The notes under the pieces are model-generated. The model made no database searches. It was given only the letters and a program-made list of their open reading frames with translations, and was not told the origin of the DNA. A DNA stretch of 64,000 nucleotides from Stenogyne calaminthoides (taxonomy: Eukaryota; Streptophyta; Magnoliopsida; Lamiales; Lamiaceae), in assembly GCA_037126765.1 (NCBI GenBank), contig JBBCBC010000012.1, positions 14,632,001-14,696,000 of the forward strand, written 5' to 3'. Both the position numbers and the translations under genes were made by a program. Of the stretch, positions 9,402-20,870 are shown one piece after another (position 1 is the stretch's first letter; every line of letters starts with the position of its first letter).

Positions 9402-12333
9402 ATGGCATATCTTATTCCACGACCAGGCCAAGGGAAAAAGTTATGCAATTTTTCATCGATGAAGAAAGACATCATTGATGGTCAAAGCAAGACTGAGAAA
9501 AGACTCCGGGAAGTTCGAACTGACCCAGAGCAATGAAGTGTGCTTATCTTCCAAGTGCTCATTCATACACAAAATCTCTATCATTCTGTCAAATAAGCTG
9601 CCACAGAATTATAAATGGAACGAGAATGGAGCGAAGATATACCAAGCAAAGCACAAGGCCATATTGGGCAAAGATGAGTCCCTACCTGGACAATCTGATG
9701 AGGATCTAACTCCTTATGTGCCCAAACCCAAGGGAGAAAAGAAGGGAAAAGATAAGGCAATTGCATCGTCTGAAGTGCAGGAAGAGGCCATTCCAGAGAA
9801 GAGGATGAAGAGGAAGGATCTGGCCAAGAAACCAGATGCTTAGCGGAAACGTCAGAAGAGAGTCTCATCTCCTCTGAAAACTGCTCCAAGTTCTGCCCAG
9901 CAAGTCAGCAGAACGAAGGATCTGATGCAAGTAAGATCAGAAGAAGAGATAACAGTCCGCTCTGAGCCAACTATCAGAGAAGTAAGGGAAGAGCAGATGA
10001 TCGCAGCAGAAGGAGAGAAATCTGTCAGAAGGACAGAAGTGGAGCAATCTGAGGAAGAATCACCATCTGATTCTCTGCCTCTCACCAAGATCTTCCAAAG
10101 AGAAAGATCGCCAACGCCCACTTCCAAATCATCATCACCCTCTCCTAAAAAATCATCATCACCTCCCCACAAAACCTTCTCACCCTCACCCTCACCAAGA
10201 TCTCCCACACCACCAATCAATCAACTCGTTCAGGAAACTGAACACCCTCAAAACGCTGAAAACGAACCACACATATCCCCACAAATATCCCAATCTCCAA
10301 TCAAGTCCCAGGAGCCTGAGAGATCCGACAAGCGAGTGTCCGTCTCTCATAATCCCTTCAATACCAAAACCGTTCTTGCTTCACCTGCTCCAGAGAGCAC
10401 CATCATAAGGATAATGAAGCAACAGATCAAGGAGTATCTGCTGGATCTATGCCCTAAATTGGATCAACATCCTGGCATCCAGCAACAGATAGAAGAGATT
10501 GTGTTCTGGAGGGATATCAGACTAAAAAGCATTGAAGAATTTCTGATTCTCATGACAACTCTGGGATCAGATTTCTTTGTAGACTTGGAGTTGAAGTGCT
10601 TGAGCACTGCTGGGATTGAAAGTGCTGTTGAATTGGCATCTGACGAAGATATCAGATGGTTAATTCACAAAAGGTTCGGAATTGCTGATAACAGGGAGGA
10701 AACCGTTCAACCTCCTACAGATCATGAGGGAGCTGCCGATGAACCAAAAATGGGTGCTGCAGATGAGACCCGACTTGGCAAGGCTTCAACATCTGACCAG
10801 ACTGCTACGATGAGCTCTGATACCCTAGATCAATATACTGAGAAGATTCAGGATGGGTTCAATGCTGCATTTGAAGACAAATTTGCAGCGCTCACAGCAG
10901 ATCTAATGAAGCGATTTGAAGATGAGCAAGCAAAACTAGTTGACAAGGAACGAAGTCACACAATTGGGATGCACAATGCCATCCTTGCTGAAGTAATGCT
11001 ACAAGTAAATCCTCTTTCTGAGAAGCTCAAACTCCAGTCTGACAAACTCACAGTTCAGACAGAGATGCTCAATCAGACACAGGTACTTTTGGAAAATGTC
11101 TGGGCATCCTTGGACAAAACTAACAACCACATGAATATGGCTTAGAAACATTTTCTAACTTCTACAGAACGAGCAAGACAGGAAATCGAAACTGCTCTCA
11201 GACGCTTCTTCACTCCTGCACCTTCTGCCACCGTTTAGATTACTCCTCTTATTGTCGAGGAACTCAGAGAGGAGATCTCACGGCAATTAACTACTCTGAA
11301 CCGCAAAATGTACAACCTCTTTGATGAAACCAAAAAGGGGGAAGGACATGAGAATAAAGAGAAGGAAGAAAAACAGACACAATTAGTAACAATTTCATCT
11401 CTACCGAAAACCACTGTATCTGACTTGCCAGCCACTCTATCTACTGATCTCGTTGCTGAAGTAAAGGAAACTGTGGAGAAACATAGCAAAGAGATCACTG
11501 AGCAGAAAACTGCTCTTTCAGAGATTACTGCCAGAGTCGACAAGATTGAAGACTTTTCTTCGTTCTTATAGAAAAGAATGGAAACTGATGATCAGGCCAA
11601 AAGCCTTGAACTCACTAAGAAATTAGCTGAAGAAGAAGAACAAGATGAACCTGAGCAGACTCTGAGGAGAAAGAAAGGCAAAGGCAAGATGGTGAAAGCA
11701 ACTGTGGAAGATCAGAGACAAGGCCACCTATTCTCTACCAAAAGCCAGATGACTCCGGAACAAGTTCAAGAGCAAACACGACAGAGAATAAGAGAGGTCG
11801 CCATCAAGAAGCAGAAGTTAGCAGAGGCTAAGGGACTGAACATCACTTACATCCGAAGGAAGAGAAAGAACGAAGATGCAGCAGAGGAGATTGCTTGGGA
11901 GAAGAATGCCCTTTCGGCACCTGTTAAAGACATCCTCTGTGCACGGGTAGATCTGCTTCCAGAATGGGATCAGATCAGAGGAGAATGGTTATGTGACGTC
12001 TACATCCTGGAGAAGATTCCAACTCATCAAGATCAGACTGAAAATGATGATGAATTTCGGAACTGGTTAGAAACAAAGTATCCAGATTTCTACCAGACAG
12101 TGATGAAAGAAGGCAAGATCATGTCACTAATACCAGAAGCTCCACCCTTTGAACTACTCCTTCCACCTTTGCGTCCAGACAAAAAGCTAGATCCTGTAAA
12201 GTTCAAAAATACCTACTATGGATTTGCTGAAAAAGGAGGGATCCATAGAAGAGAAGAGCTGGACAAACTAATGCAAAAGATGTACAGGATGTTTGGCATC
12301 CCCAAAGAACTACAAATGTTCAAGTACACCTGA
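9402..12333 (+). pseudogene. Third ORF (coiled-coil protein of unknown function), element A
   Basis: After a short start in frame 3 (MAYLIPRPGQGK) the coding potential continues in frame 1 from about 9475 to a TGA at 12331-12333, some 950 codons. Four in-frame stops interrupt it (9841, 11143, 11236, 11569), and all four are TAG. The protein has a basic Lys-rich start, a Ser/Pro-rich linker (10080-10210), a globular-looking block (10390-10680), long coiled-coil stretches (10830-11560) and a basic region (11640-11880). A C-terminal block (11930-12320) aligns in outline with the end of B's third ORF: a WDQ/WEE start, an FxxWLxTxYPxF-like line and a final YRMFGI or YFGMFGL. I see no membrane segment or enzyme motif, so an envelope role is not supported. 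Confidence 0.6.
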
Positions 12334-12526
12334 GGAAGACAACTTGGAATCAGATGATAGGTACGCTTTTCATGTATTATATAATGCATACACCTATCTG
12401 AATGAAATATTCCATCTCACTGATTCTAAGACAACATCTCATTGTCTTCTAAGGTATGTACTGTTTACATTATCTACATTTCCATTCATGGTATCTGTTT
12501 TTCTGATTAAGTGTTTTGGTTCCATC

Positions 12527-12540
12527 AAAAAGGGGGAAAT
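12527..12540 (+). other. Polypurine tract, element A
   Basis: AAAAAGGGGGAAAT directly precedes the 3' LTR, matching AAAAAGGGGAAAAT before the 3' LTR of B. It would prime plus-strand DNA synthesis. Confidence 0.85.
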
Positions 12541-14291
12541 TAGGAAATCTGTATTTTAGTTTTGATGGAAGTTCCAAAACAGGTTGTAATAGGACCAGTC
12601 AGACCTGATTAGCTGACTGATGACTTAGAATCAGATTAAGATGACCAGCTGAAATGTATAGATAGCTGATGTAAAAGATAGGTCACACATTGAGGGGGAA
12701 CTCAATATGTATAGGTCAGGTCGAAGTATCAGATGACCCAGATAAGGTCAGATGATCAGAAGACTAAGAACAAATCAGAAGATAAGAAGTCAGAAGATCA
12801 GGTGAAGACAGAAGACACTGAAGACTCAGATGAACCTGAATAATCAGATGAACCTGAAGACTCAGATAGACATTGAAGACTCAGATGAACCTGAAGACTC
12901 AGATAAACCTGAAGACTCAGTAACAAACCTGAAGACTCAGTATGACTGAATACACTGAGGCTCAGAGACACCTGAAGATCAAAAGACCTGAAGACCTACA
13001 TTCACCCGAGTCTGCGTATTGAGCTAAGACAATATGCATCAGAAGACTCAACAAGGTAGACTGATCAGTTACCTGATCAAGTCAGCTCACACCTGGTGAC
13101 AATCAAAAATATACACCAGACAAGACGAATCTTCTACAAAAGGAATATCAATCGTCTAACGGACAAATTACTGAAATGCCGCCTCGTGAAGCCAAGGAGA
13201 AAGCGACACGTGCACAAAAAGAGCTGACAATGCGGGATACGACGCTGCGGACAAAAATGGCGCTAATCATGCCTACGGCCACGCCGATAATCGGAGCACG
13301 TCACAATCATATCCTACAACCTACCTAATATAGCCCGAAATTCAAATTGCTCTCCAACGGCTCTTTGATTTCGAGGTCTATAAAATGGGATTGCTCGAAA
13401 GGAAGAAAGTAGAGACCAACCACTATCACATGAACAATTGAGCGAAGCGGAACAACATCATTAACGCAGATTCTCAAGAAGCAAAAAGCCTTCATAATTT
13501 CCGCTCGAAGAACACCATATTTGAAGATTATTCTTAGAGTGTTCATCCCATTGTTCTTAGAAAGAAATCCTATCCACTAGCATTTTGGCTACCTAAAACA
13601 CCAGGATAGATTTCCAGTTGGAACCCTCAAACATTCTTTACCCAAACGCAAGTTAGGTTAAGTTTGTTCCCGGAAGATTTCAGACTAGGGATTCTAGTTT
13701 TCTGATTTCTAGTTTGGTTGAGTGTGAACTCGATAAACATCTGTAGAGTGTGAACTCAATAAACATCTCGGCCATCCCGTGAGGGATATAAGTCCCGCAG
13801 GTTAAGCTCGGTTAAGTTCGGTTAAGGTTCCCCTGTGTTAAGGGAAGAGTGGACGTAAGACGGGTTTCGTCTGAACCACTATAAAAAGTCTTGTGTGCAT
13901 TTACGTGCTTTCTTATTGCTTTACACTATTCACACAACTGAGTTTATAAGCGCATACATATTCTAAGTTAAGCTCAGTCTGCACCAAGCAACTGATCTGA
14001 TCAGGTTGACATCTTAGTCAACTGATTGAAAACTGACTTTAGAATCTGAATTGATAAAACTGGTTTTTCACACGGGTTAAAACAAGCTTCCGCACTCTCA
14101 GTTAAACTGACAGATATTAAGCTGATCTACCCACAGGCACTCAGTAAGATTGAACATCAGTCTAAACTGATACACTAGCACTCTGATCGGGAAATCTGCA
14201 AATCATGCCTGATCCGCACGAAAAGTTTTGGAAGTCTATTCACCCCTCCCCTCTAGACTTCCACCCTCACAAAATCCATTTGGGACCTACA
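12541..14291 (+). repeat. 3' LTR of element A
   Basis: The repeat starts right after the polypurine tract and ends CTACA. Its last 1125 bases match window positions 1-1135. The first bases read TAGGAAATCTG rather than the TGTTGGG that opens related LTRs at 52296 and 46528 (minus), so the terminal dinucleotide is probably mutated. It contains a degenerate array of GAAGACTCAGATGAACCT-like units (about 12780-12960). Confidence 0.88.
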
Positions 14292-15479
14292 TCTGAACCT
14301 GATGATGATGATAGTGATGATGCATATCATGGTACTGCTAGTCCTAAGGTTGTTGTTATGAGAAGGAGACTTTTATTGTCTGAAAGGAGGATAAGAGTTT
14401 ATGAATTTGATAGGCAAAATCTGATTCAATTCTTTGAGGAAAGGAACCTTTTGCATGTTCTACAGTTTGCTTCACCTTTCTTTGACACTTGGGTATATTA
14501 ATTTTACTGCAATTTGAGGAAAGGAACTGGTAGAAGGAACTCTAGGAGATATGGAAATGTGAGATTTAGAGGTCATAATGTAGGCTTCAATCCTGGTGTG
14601 ATAAATACTTTCTTGAGAACACCTGATGTAGATGAAGAAGTTGTACCTCCTTTGAATGAAATTGTGACTGCTATTACTAGTGGAATAGTTAGGAGATGGA
14701 CAACAAAGGTGTTGTCATCCAAGTTGACAAGTCTATTTTCAGTTGTTCACAAATTTGTTGTGTACAACTGGTTGCCAACTACCAACACTACCAAGATCAT
14801 TGAAGCTCAAGCTATCCTGATGTATAGGATAGTGGTCATGAATAATTTCAATCTGGGAAGAACAATTTTTGATCATGTTATGAAGTGTGCAGGTGGTAAG
14901 AAAAGTGCTTTACCATATACATGTATGATCTTTGCTCTGCTGGATAATTTGGACATTACAAGGGAACCTGTTGAAAGCCTTGGTGGGATGATACCTGATT
15001 TAGGAATCTCCAAAGTTCTGTTGAGAGGAAACAGAATTAGGGACTTACCATACAGGAGGCCTAATGTAAAGGGAGATGAAGCTGAACCTGAGGTTGTTGA
15101 GCCTGCTGTTCAAAATCCGGATGTTGCACCAAATGCTGGCAACAATAATGGTGACACTGACATGAGAAATTCTCCAGTTCAATCTGTTACTATTCACAAG
15201 AATTTCATACTTCAGTAAATTGAGAATTTGCAGGATCAGATTGCTGAGCTGAATGTTATGAAAAGCTTTTGGGAGAGGTTGCTTTCTGCTCCACCAGGGG
15301 GAGTAGCACCTGATGCACATGATGTTGTTGCTAAGATTCCTGCTGCTGAAGTTGTTCCTGATGTTGCCGAGGCTACTGTGCATGAAGAAAATGAGCCAGG
15401 TCCTCCGGTTGAACAAGATGATGATGATGAGGCTGACATTGATGATATCATAGATGAACTCTATGGTGATCTCCCATGA
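14292..15479 (+). pseudogene. Extra ORF of family C, 'putative plant transposon protein'-like, left arm
   Basis: One frame (frame 3) stays coding to a TGA at 15477-15479, apart from TAA stops at 14499 and 15216; the other arm has GAA and CAA at those places. The core includes VRFRGHNVGFNPGVINTFL, VVYNWLPTTNTTKI and GRTIFDHVMKCAGGKK. It resembles the plant repeat family called 'putative plant transposon protein' (Pfam Transposase_32), recognised from memory. An acidic C-terminus (EQDDDDEADIDDIIDELYG) follows. The N-terminal part is cut by insertion of element A at 14291/14292. In family C this ORF lies just upstream of the polypurine tract and 3' LTR. Its function is unknown; despite the name, no DDE triad is visible. 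Confidence 0.6.
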
Positions 15480-16360
15480 TTGTTGAATGGGGGAGTTTTA
15501 TTTGAGATCATGAAGATAGGGGAGTTAAGAACAAGTTGAGGGGGAGCATGTGCAGGACTTGATGATGCTGCAGCTGATTGTTTCAGTTTGATCACCTCCA
15601 ACTCTCTTTGTTTGTCCTTCCTTATTCATATGATCTTATTTTGTTTTTGCAATTTATTTACTAAACTCTGTTCATTTGATTATGTAATTATTGAACAATA
15701 GTTGGTAGGTTTTACTTGTTTTTGAATATTAGTACTGATGCCCTGATATTCTGTTTATTTGTGAGTATTATGACGTGCTCTGATATTCTGTTTATGTTTG
15801 AGTATTGATGATTAGTTTACTCCGATTGTCATATTCTGTTTTAGGTTAAGATTTTGTATCTTTGCTCTGATATCCTTGTTTTCATTGCTTTGATAATCTT
15901 ACCTTGTGTTTTGGAAAAGAGGAGTCTGTGTAGATTGTTCAGAATGGTCTGTTAACTTTCTTTCCTACAGCTCTACTCTATTTCCTTAATGATTTGTTGA
16001 AATATGTTCAAGTAATATATGTTCTACTTTGTCTGCAGACTTAAGGATTGATACACATTGTACTTGTATCATTTTCCTTACTCTGAGGTGTTCTTACATC
16101 TTGCTCTGATGAGTTTCATTGTAATATACATAAGCTCTGATTTTCTTCATATGCTCTGATATGTTTTACACTATGCTCTGACAAGTTTTTCTGCAGATTG
16201 AAGTTTATCAAACAAATGAAATTGTTTGATTATATTTATTCGATTCTTGATAGCTACAAAATGGTTTGACACTTAGTAGTGCAACTGATATGATTATAAG
16301 CTCTATCATGCACAATACCTGATGTATTTGATATTTCAGGTGTGTTGTAGCAGAAAGATC
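15480..16360 (+). other. Untranslated 3' region of family C, left arm
   Basis: The stretch is T-rich with no coding signal. It repeats the phrases TCTGATAT and GCTCTGATA many times between 15730 and 16190. A purine run (aagttgagggggagca, about 15532-15547) may be a second plus-strand primer. Confidence 0.5.
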
Positions 16361-16373
16361 GAATGGGGGAGAT
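16361..16373 (+). other. Polypurine tract, family C left arm
   Basis: GAATGGGGGAGAT directly precedes TGTTGATGTTAC, the LTR start. The reverse copy is at 20871-20883. Confidence 0.8.
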
Positions 16374-16808
16374 TGTTGATGTTACAACCGATGTTACAAC
16401 ATTGGTTACAACATCAGTATTCGTCATTTCTTCTTAACCACTAACACTTCTATGTTCAATGTTGTCTTTTATGTTGTTGACTGCAGGTTGACGATCTAGG
16501 TTGTTCTGTAAGATTTCAGAAGGCTCAACAAGCTTCAAGAATCGAGTAGAATGGACTAGATCATGCGGCTGTTTTCAGAAGAATTGAAGAACCCACTAAC
16601 TGGGGCAGTTACAAAGATAATGGGAGAGTGGATGGAAGAGTTTCTAGATCCTTCAAGGAGACTCTAGTAAAGCATACATGAAGTCTATAAATAGAAGACC
16701 TTGATGTTCACATCAAGTGCCGAACATTGCCATTAATCGTGTGCTGTTTAATCGAAGCAACAACCAAGCATCAATTATAAAGTGCGTGAGTGCATCCAGA
16801 GTGATAGG
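16374..16808 (+). repeat. Partial family C LTR, left arm
   Basis: It starts TGTTGATGTTACAACC and matches the first part of the full family-C LTR at 22786-23632. It includes a TATA box (TATAAATAG, about 16686-16694). It is cut at CCAGAGTGATAGG, where an A-like pol fragment in opposite orientation begins. Confidence 0.85.
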
Positions 16809-18482
16809 TACCTGATTCTGAGTAATTGCAATAGCACTATTACTGTCACAGAATATTGGCACATTCATAGCTACAATGTTGTAATCCCTCAGTTGCTGAC
16901 TAAGCCAGAGCAGTTGGGAGCAACAACTTCCTGCGGCCATATATTCTCCTTCAGTAGTAGATGTGGCAACAGATGTCTGCTTCTTTGAGAACCAAGAGAT
17001 CAGTTTGCTTTCTAAGAACTGACATGTTCCTGAGGTTGATTTTCTGTCTATTCTGCAACCTCCATAATCAGAATCTGAATACCCACTAAGCTCTAGATTA
17101 TCATCTGATGGGTAGAATAAACCAAGGTTTACTGTCCCCTTCAGATACTTAAGAATCCACTTAGCTGCTACCAGGTGATTTTGCATTGGATTTGCCTGAA
17201 ATCTGGCACATACACCTACTGCAAAAGTTATATCTGGTCTGCTGGCAGTTAAGTATAGTAAAGATCCAATGAGAGCCCTATATTCTTTCTGATTAGTTTT
17301 CTGACCATTCTCATCTGGATCCATCTTGAATCCAGTCATCATAGGAATTTTGGCTTCCTTACTATTTTGAATTCCAAATTTAGCCAACAGATTCCTAGTG
17401 TACTTTGCCTGACAGATGAATATCCCTTCTGTATTGCTTAACTTGAAGACCCAGAAAATAATTCATCTGACCCATCATGGACATCTCGAACTTCCCTTGC
17501 ATTAGTTTGCTGAATCTTTCGCATAGGCTCTTGTTGGGAGATCCGAAGATGATATCGTCCACATAAATCTGAACCATCAGAATGTCTTCACCATCTTCTA
17601 TTCTGAATAAGGTTCTATCCACTGTTCCTTTAGTGAATCTGTTGTCTATCAAGAACTGAGATAGTGTATCATACCAAGCTCTAGGAGCTTGTTTCTAGCC
17701 ATAGAGAGCTTTTCTTAAACGGTACACCTATGGTTGCCATTTTCAAAGCCTGAAGGTTGTTCAACATAAACTTCCTCAGCTAGTACCCCGTTTAAGAATG
17801 CACTCTTTACATTCATCTGATACACAATAAACCCTCTGTGGGCAGCATATGCCATAAGCAGCCGAATGGCTTCCAGACGAGCGACTGGTGCAAAGGTCTC
17901 ATCATAATCAATTCCTTCTGATTGTGAATACCCCTTAGCAACAAGCATTGCCTTATTTCTGGTTATGATATTGTTCTCATCCCTCTTGTTCTTGAATACC
18001 CACTTGGTGCATATCACATCTTGATGAGTTGGTCTGTCTACCAGTTTCCAAACCTGATTTCTCTCAAACTGCTCTAATTCTTCTTGCATGGCCAGAATCC
18101 AGCTGGCATCTTGTAGAGCTTCTTCTATAGTGGTTGGTTCCTTCAAAGACAGATAACAACAATACATGGCACTTTCACCAAGCTGATGTCTAGTTTTAAC
18201 TCTATCAGATGGGTCTCCGATGATCAGATCAGTTGGATGACTGGTTATCCAGGTCCTCCTTTTTTGATTTTCATCTGATTGGAGAACATCATCCTTTTCT
18301 GATAGTGATTCATCACTAGAGATTGGGAGAGGTACAATTATAGGATCCACTTGGCATGGACAAGTCTCAGCTGATGTTGGAATCATCATATGCTGATGTC
18401 TGTCTACAGGAACATCAGGTGTTCCCCCTGAACCAGATGGTTCAATTGTTACTGTCTCAGCTGTACCAGCTTCTTCATTGAC
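16809..18482 (-). pseudogene. pol fragment (RT and RNase H) in the loop of the inverted repeat
   Basis: Minus-strand sequence is closely similar to the pol of element A. It runs from the linker before RT (EPTTIEEALQDASWILAMQ) through DVICTKWVFKNK, ETFAPVARLEAIR, VKSAFLNGV and an intact QIYVDDIIFGSPN to RNase H (YSDSDYGG, DRKSTSGTCQF, CDSNSAIAITQN). A TAG replaces Leu in LYGLKQAP near 17696, and frames change near 17400 and 17700. It is cut inside RNase H at 16809. Gag, protease and integrase are absent. It continues beyond a solo LTR at 20319-20438. Confidence 0.85.
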
Positions 18483-18487
18483 AGTTG

Positions 18488-20313
18488 TGTTGGGGTTATA
18501 CTGAAAAGTTTGCTTTTACTTTGTATAACCAAACTGAATTTCTTATTTATTTACTGAAATAAATTATTTATCACATGTTGCATTAAATATGAATGAATGT
18601 TATATATATTTACTGCATACCTGTTCAATAAGTCAGTACGTGTTACGTTGTAGTTAATTTGGTGATACCAGATCACAGAAGATCAAATTAACAGTTCCTC
18701 GTGACTAAGTACAAATTCACAACCTATATGAAAATGAACAATCCATCATGAAAGGTTGAAGTGTAAGGCTCAGATTGGCTTGTCTTGACCAAGAGATTAC
18801 ACTAGTGCATTATAATGCGCTGAATAGGACCTACAGGAGGATAAATTCTTTGGTAATGAATATACAAGAATTAGACCTCAGTGGTTCGTTATTTCTTAAT
18901 CTTCATCCCTTAAATAGGATCATATGAAATTAATAACTATTGCTTTGACTTGTGATGGGAAGAGAATCAATGCGATTCGATACCTTGTATCTTGGGCAAT
19001 ATTATTTATTACATGACGATTGTTAAGATTTAATACGGAGAATCGCATGCAAGTACGACTTGCTTGATTTGTCCCCTTGGTGGGCTTGAAATCTTTATCA
19101 TACCAAATCTTGCAAGTGGAAATTTATTTCTGGTATGGATAATAACGTTGAGTTGTCTTTACTCCAAGGACAAATATATTAATTAATATAAAGTCTGTTC
19201 AGTGACTTAATTAATTAATGGACTAAGATAATCTTAAACGCGGGAAATAATGATTGGGAGCCATATTATTGTGAAGTCGTAATATGGGTTAAGATGAATA
19301 GTTCAATATTAATTTTATAGTGGAGTAAATTAATATTAATGGGCTTGAATAATATTTTGGCTAAATATTAAAGTTTCATAGTCCATTGGAGGTCCAATCT
19401 TAATTCTCCTAAAGGCCCCTCAAATAGCCCAAATTAAAGTCCAATTAATGAAAAGGAGAAAAAATATTTTGCCTAATTTTTTCACAATTATTTTCGAAAA
19501 TTTGGGTAGGAGAGAGAAAAAGACTTTTTCTTGATTTTCTTGGAAAGATCTTATGGAATAAGTATTCTTGAGATACAAGTTTATCCCATATATTCAAGAA
19601 AGGAAAAAGATCTTATTTTCTTCCTACTTGTGTAAAATTTCGAAAATTAGGGAGCAAGAAAGGAGGAGAAGATTTTGTTGGGAGATATTTTGGGAAATAG
19701 AATATATTGGATATATTCTAGATTGTATCTTGAGGAAGAAGCAATGAAATTTCCCAATGCCCAACTTGACCTAAAATTTTCGTCCCCCCTTGTCCTATAA
19801 GTAGGGGATGAAAAATTCATCCCCAACATAACACAAAAATTGATTTTTCGGAAAAATATCAGCGTCGACAAAATATCAAATATTTTGAAACGTCGACAGA
19901 CTGTGTATTTTCGAAAAACTTCAATTGTGAGTGTCCAATTCCATGTGTTGAAAAAATTAGAAATCCACAAAGGTGGTGGCCAAATATTTTATATTTTCTC
20001 CTTTAAAATTAAAATTGTTGGTTGATAATCCTCCCACCGGATTACGTTCGTGGACGTGGGACATATTTGAGAAGGCACTTTGGGTAGATCCATCATCTCA
20101 ACGGTTGTCTCTACAAGAGGTACGTAATCTCCCACTCCTAGATTCCGCATGCTTAGGAATTACGTGGATTATGTGTACGCATGTTGTTTATTTGCTTATT
20201 AATTATTATGTTGAATTGATTTAGGATTAATTCATATTAGTAATTAATTAATTAATTTAAATATGTATTTAAATACACCTCGAATATATCCGGGCACCCC
20301 TAATTTCCCAAAA
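18488..20313 (+). mobile_element. Solo LTR X1
   Basis: The repeat runs from TGTTGGGGTTATAC to TCCCAAAA (a slightly decayed CCCCAACA). It is flanked by the 5-bp target duplication AGTTG at 18483-18487 and 20314-20318. The whole sequence is homologous, reversed, to 26904-28713. It carries a TATA-like TATAAGTA near 19796. No internal retrotransposon sequence is present, so it is a recombined solo LTR. It splits the pol fragment. Confidence 0.88.
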
Positions 20314-20318
20314 AGTTG

Positions 20319-20438
20319 TACGTACCCGAGGATCTATTTGACCTGGTGAATCATTAATATCAAGCTTAGGGACATACACTGAGGGTCTATTTGACCTGGA
20401 GAATCAGGATAGCTGTGACTTGGAGAATCAGGATATCT
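20319..20438 (-). pseudogene. pol linker fragment (continuation across solo LTR X1)
   Basis: On the minus strand this encodes DSPGQIDP- and VRTTVNEE-like sequence, matching the DSIGQSDPKVR region of A's pol at about 5300-5340. It is followed, beyond X1, by the RT fragment. A GATTCTCCAGGTCAAATAGA-like phrase occurs about two and a half times, a small internal duplication. Confidence 0.6.
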
Positions 20439-20870
20439 ATCACTCTGGATGCACTCACGCACTCTGCAGTAGATGTTTGGTTGTTGTTTCGACTAAACAT
20501 CACACGATTAATGGCATTATTCGACACTTGATGTGAACATCAAGGTCTTCTATTTATAGACTTCATGTATGCTTTACTAGAGCCTCCTTGAAGGATCTAG
20601 AAACTCTTCCATCCACTCTCCCATGATCTTTATAACTGCCCCAGTTAGCGGGTTCTTCAATTCTTCTGAAAACAGCCGCATGATCTAGTCCCTTCTACTC
20701 GATTCTTGAAGCTTGTTGAACCTTCTGGAATCTTGCAGAACAACCTAGATCTTCAACCTGCAGTCAACAACATTAAACATAACATTGAACATAGAAGTGT
20801 TAGTGGTTAAGAAGAAAGGACGAATACTGATGTTGTAACCAATGTTCTAACATCGGTTGTAACATCAACA
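20439..20870 (-). repeat. Partial family C LTR, right arm
   Basis: It is the reverse-oriented counterpart of 16374-16808. It starts TGTTGATGTTAC at 20870 (minus) and is cut at the same internal position as the left arm. Confidence 0.85.

Larger units (their letters stand above)
1..14291 (+). mobile_element. Copia-type LTR retrotransposon A (Sirevirus-like), 5' edge outside window
   Basis: Bases 1-1135 recur at 13167-14291 in the same orientation, so they are the visible part of the 5' LTR and the matching part of the 3' LTR. Between them lie a tRNA-Met primer site, gag, pol in copia order (PR, IN, RT, RNase H), a roughly 2-kb spacer, a long third ORF and a polypurine tract. The gag with a long charged tail and the extra ORF after pol are Sirevirus-like; that lineage call is an inference. 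All coding parts carry frameshifts or stops, so the copy is non-autonomous. At its right edge it interrupts the extra ORF of a family-C element at 14292. The target duplication cannot be checked because the left flank is outside the window. Confidence 0.9.
14292..16808 (+). repeat. Left arm of large inverted duplication (family C 3' region)
   Basis: This arm holds an extra ORF, an untranslated 3' region, a polypurine tract and the first about 435 bp of a family-C LTR. The same order occurs reversed at 20439-22785, with high similarity by eye. Both arms stop at the same LTR position (CCAGAGTGATAG), so the duplication has a shared breakpoint. The loop between them is about 3.6 kb. Confidence 0.85.

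Noticed and set aside
9402..12333. Calling the third ORF an envelope gene
   Set aside because: No signal peptide, transmembrane helix or glycosylated ectodomain pattern is visible in A, B or D; only charged linkers and coiled coils are seen.
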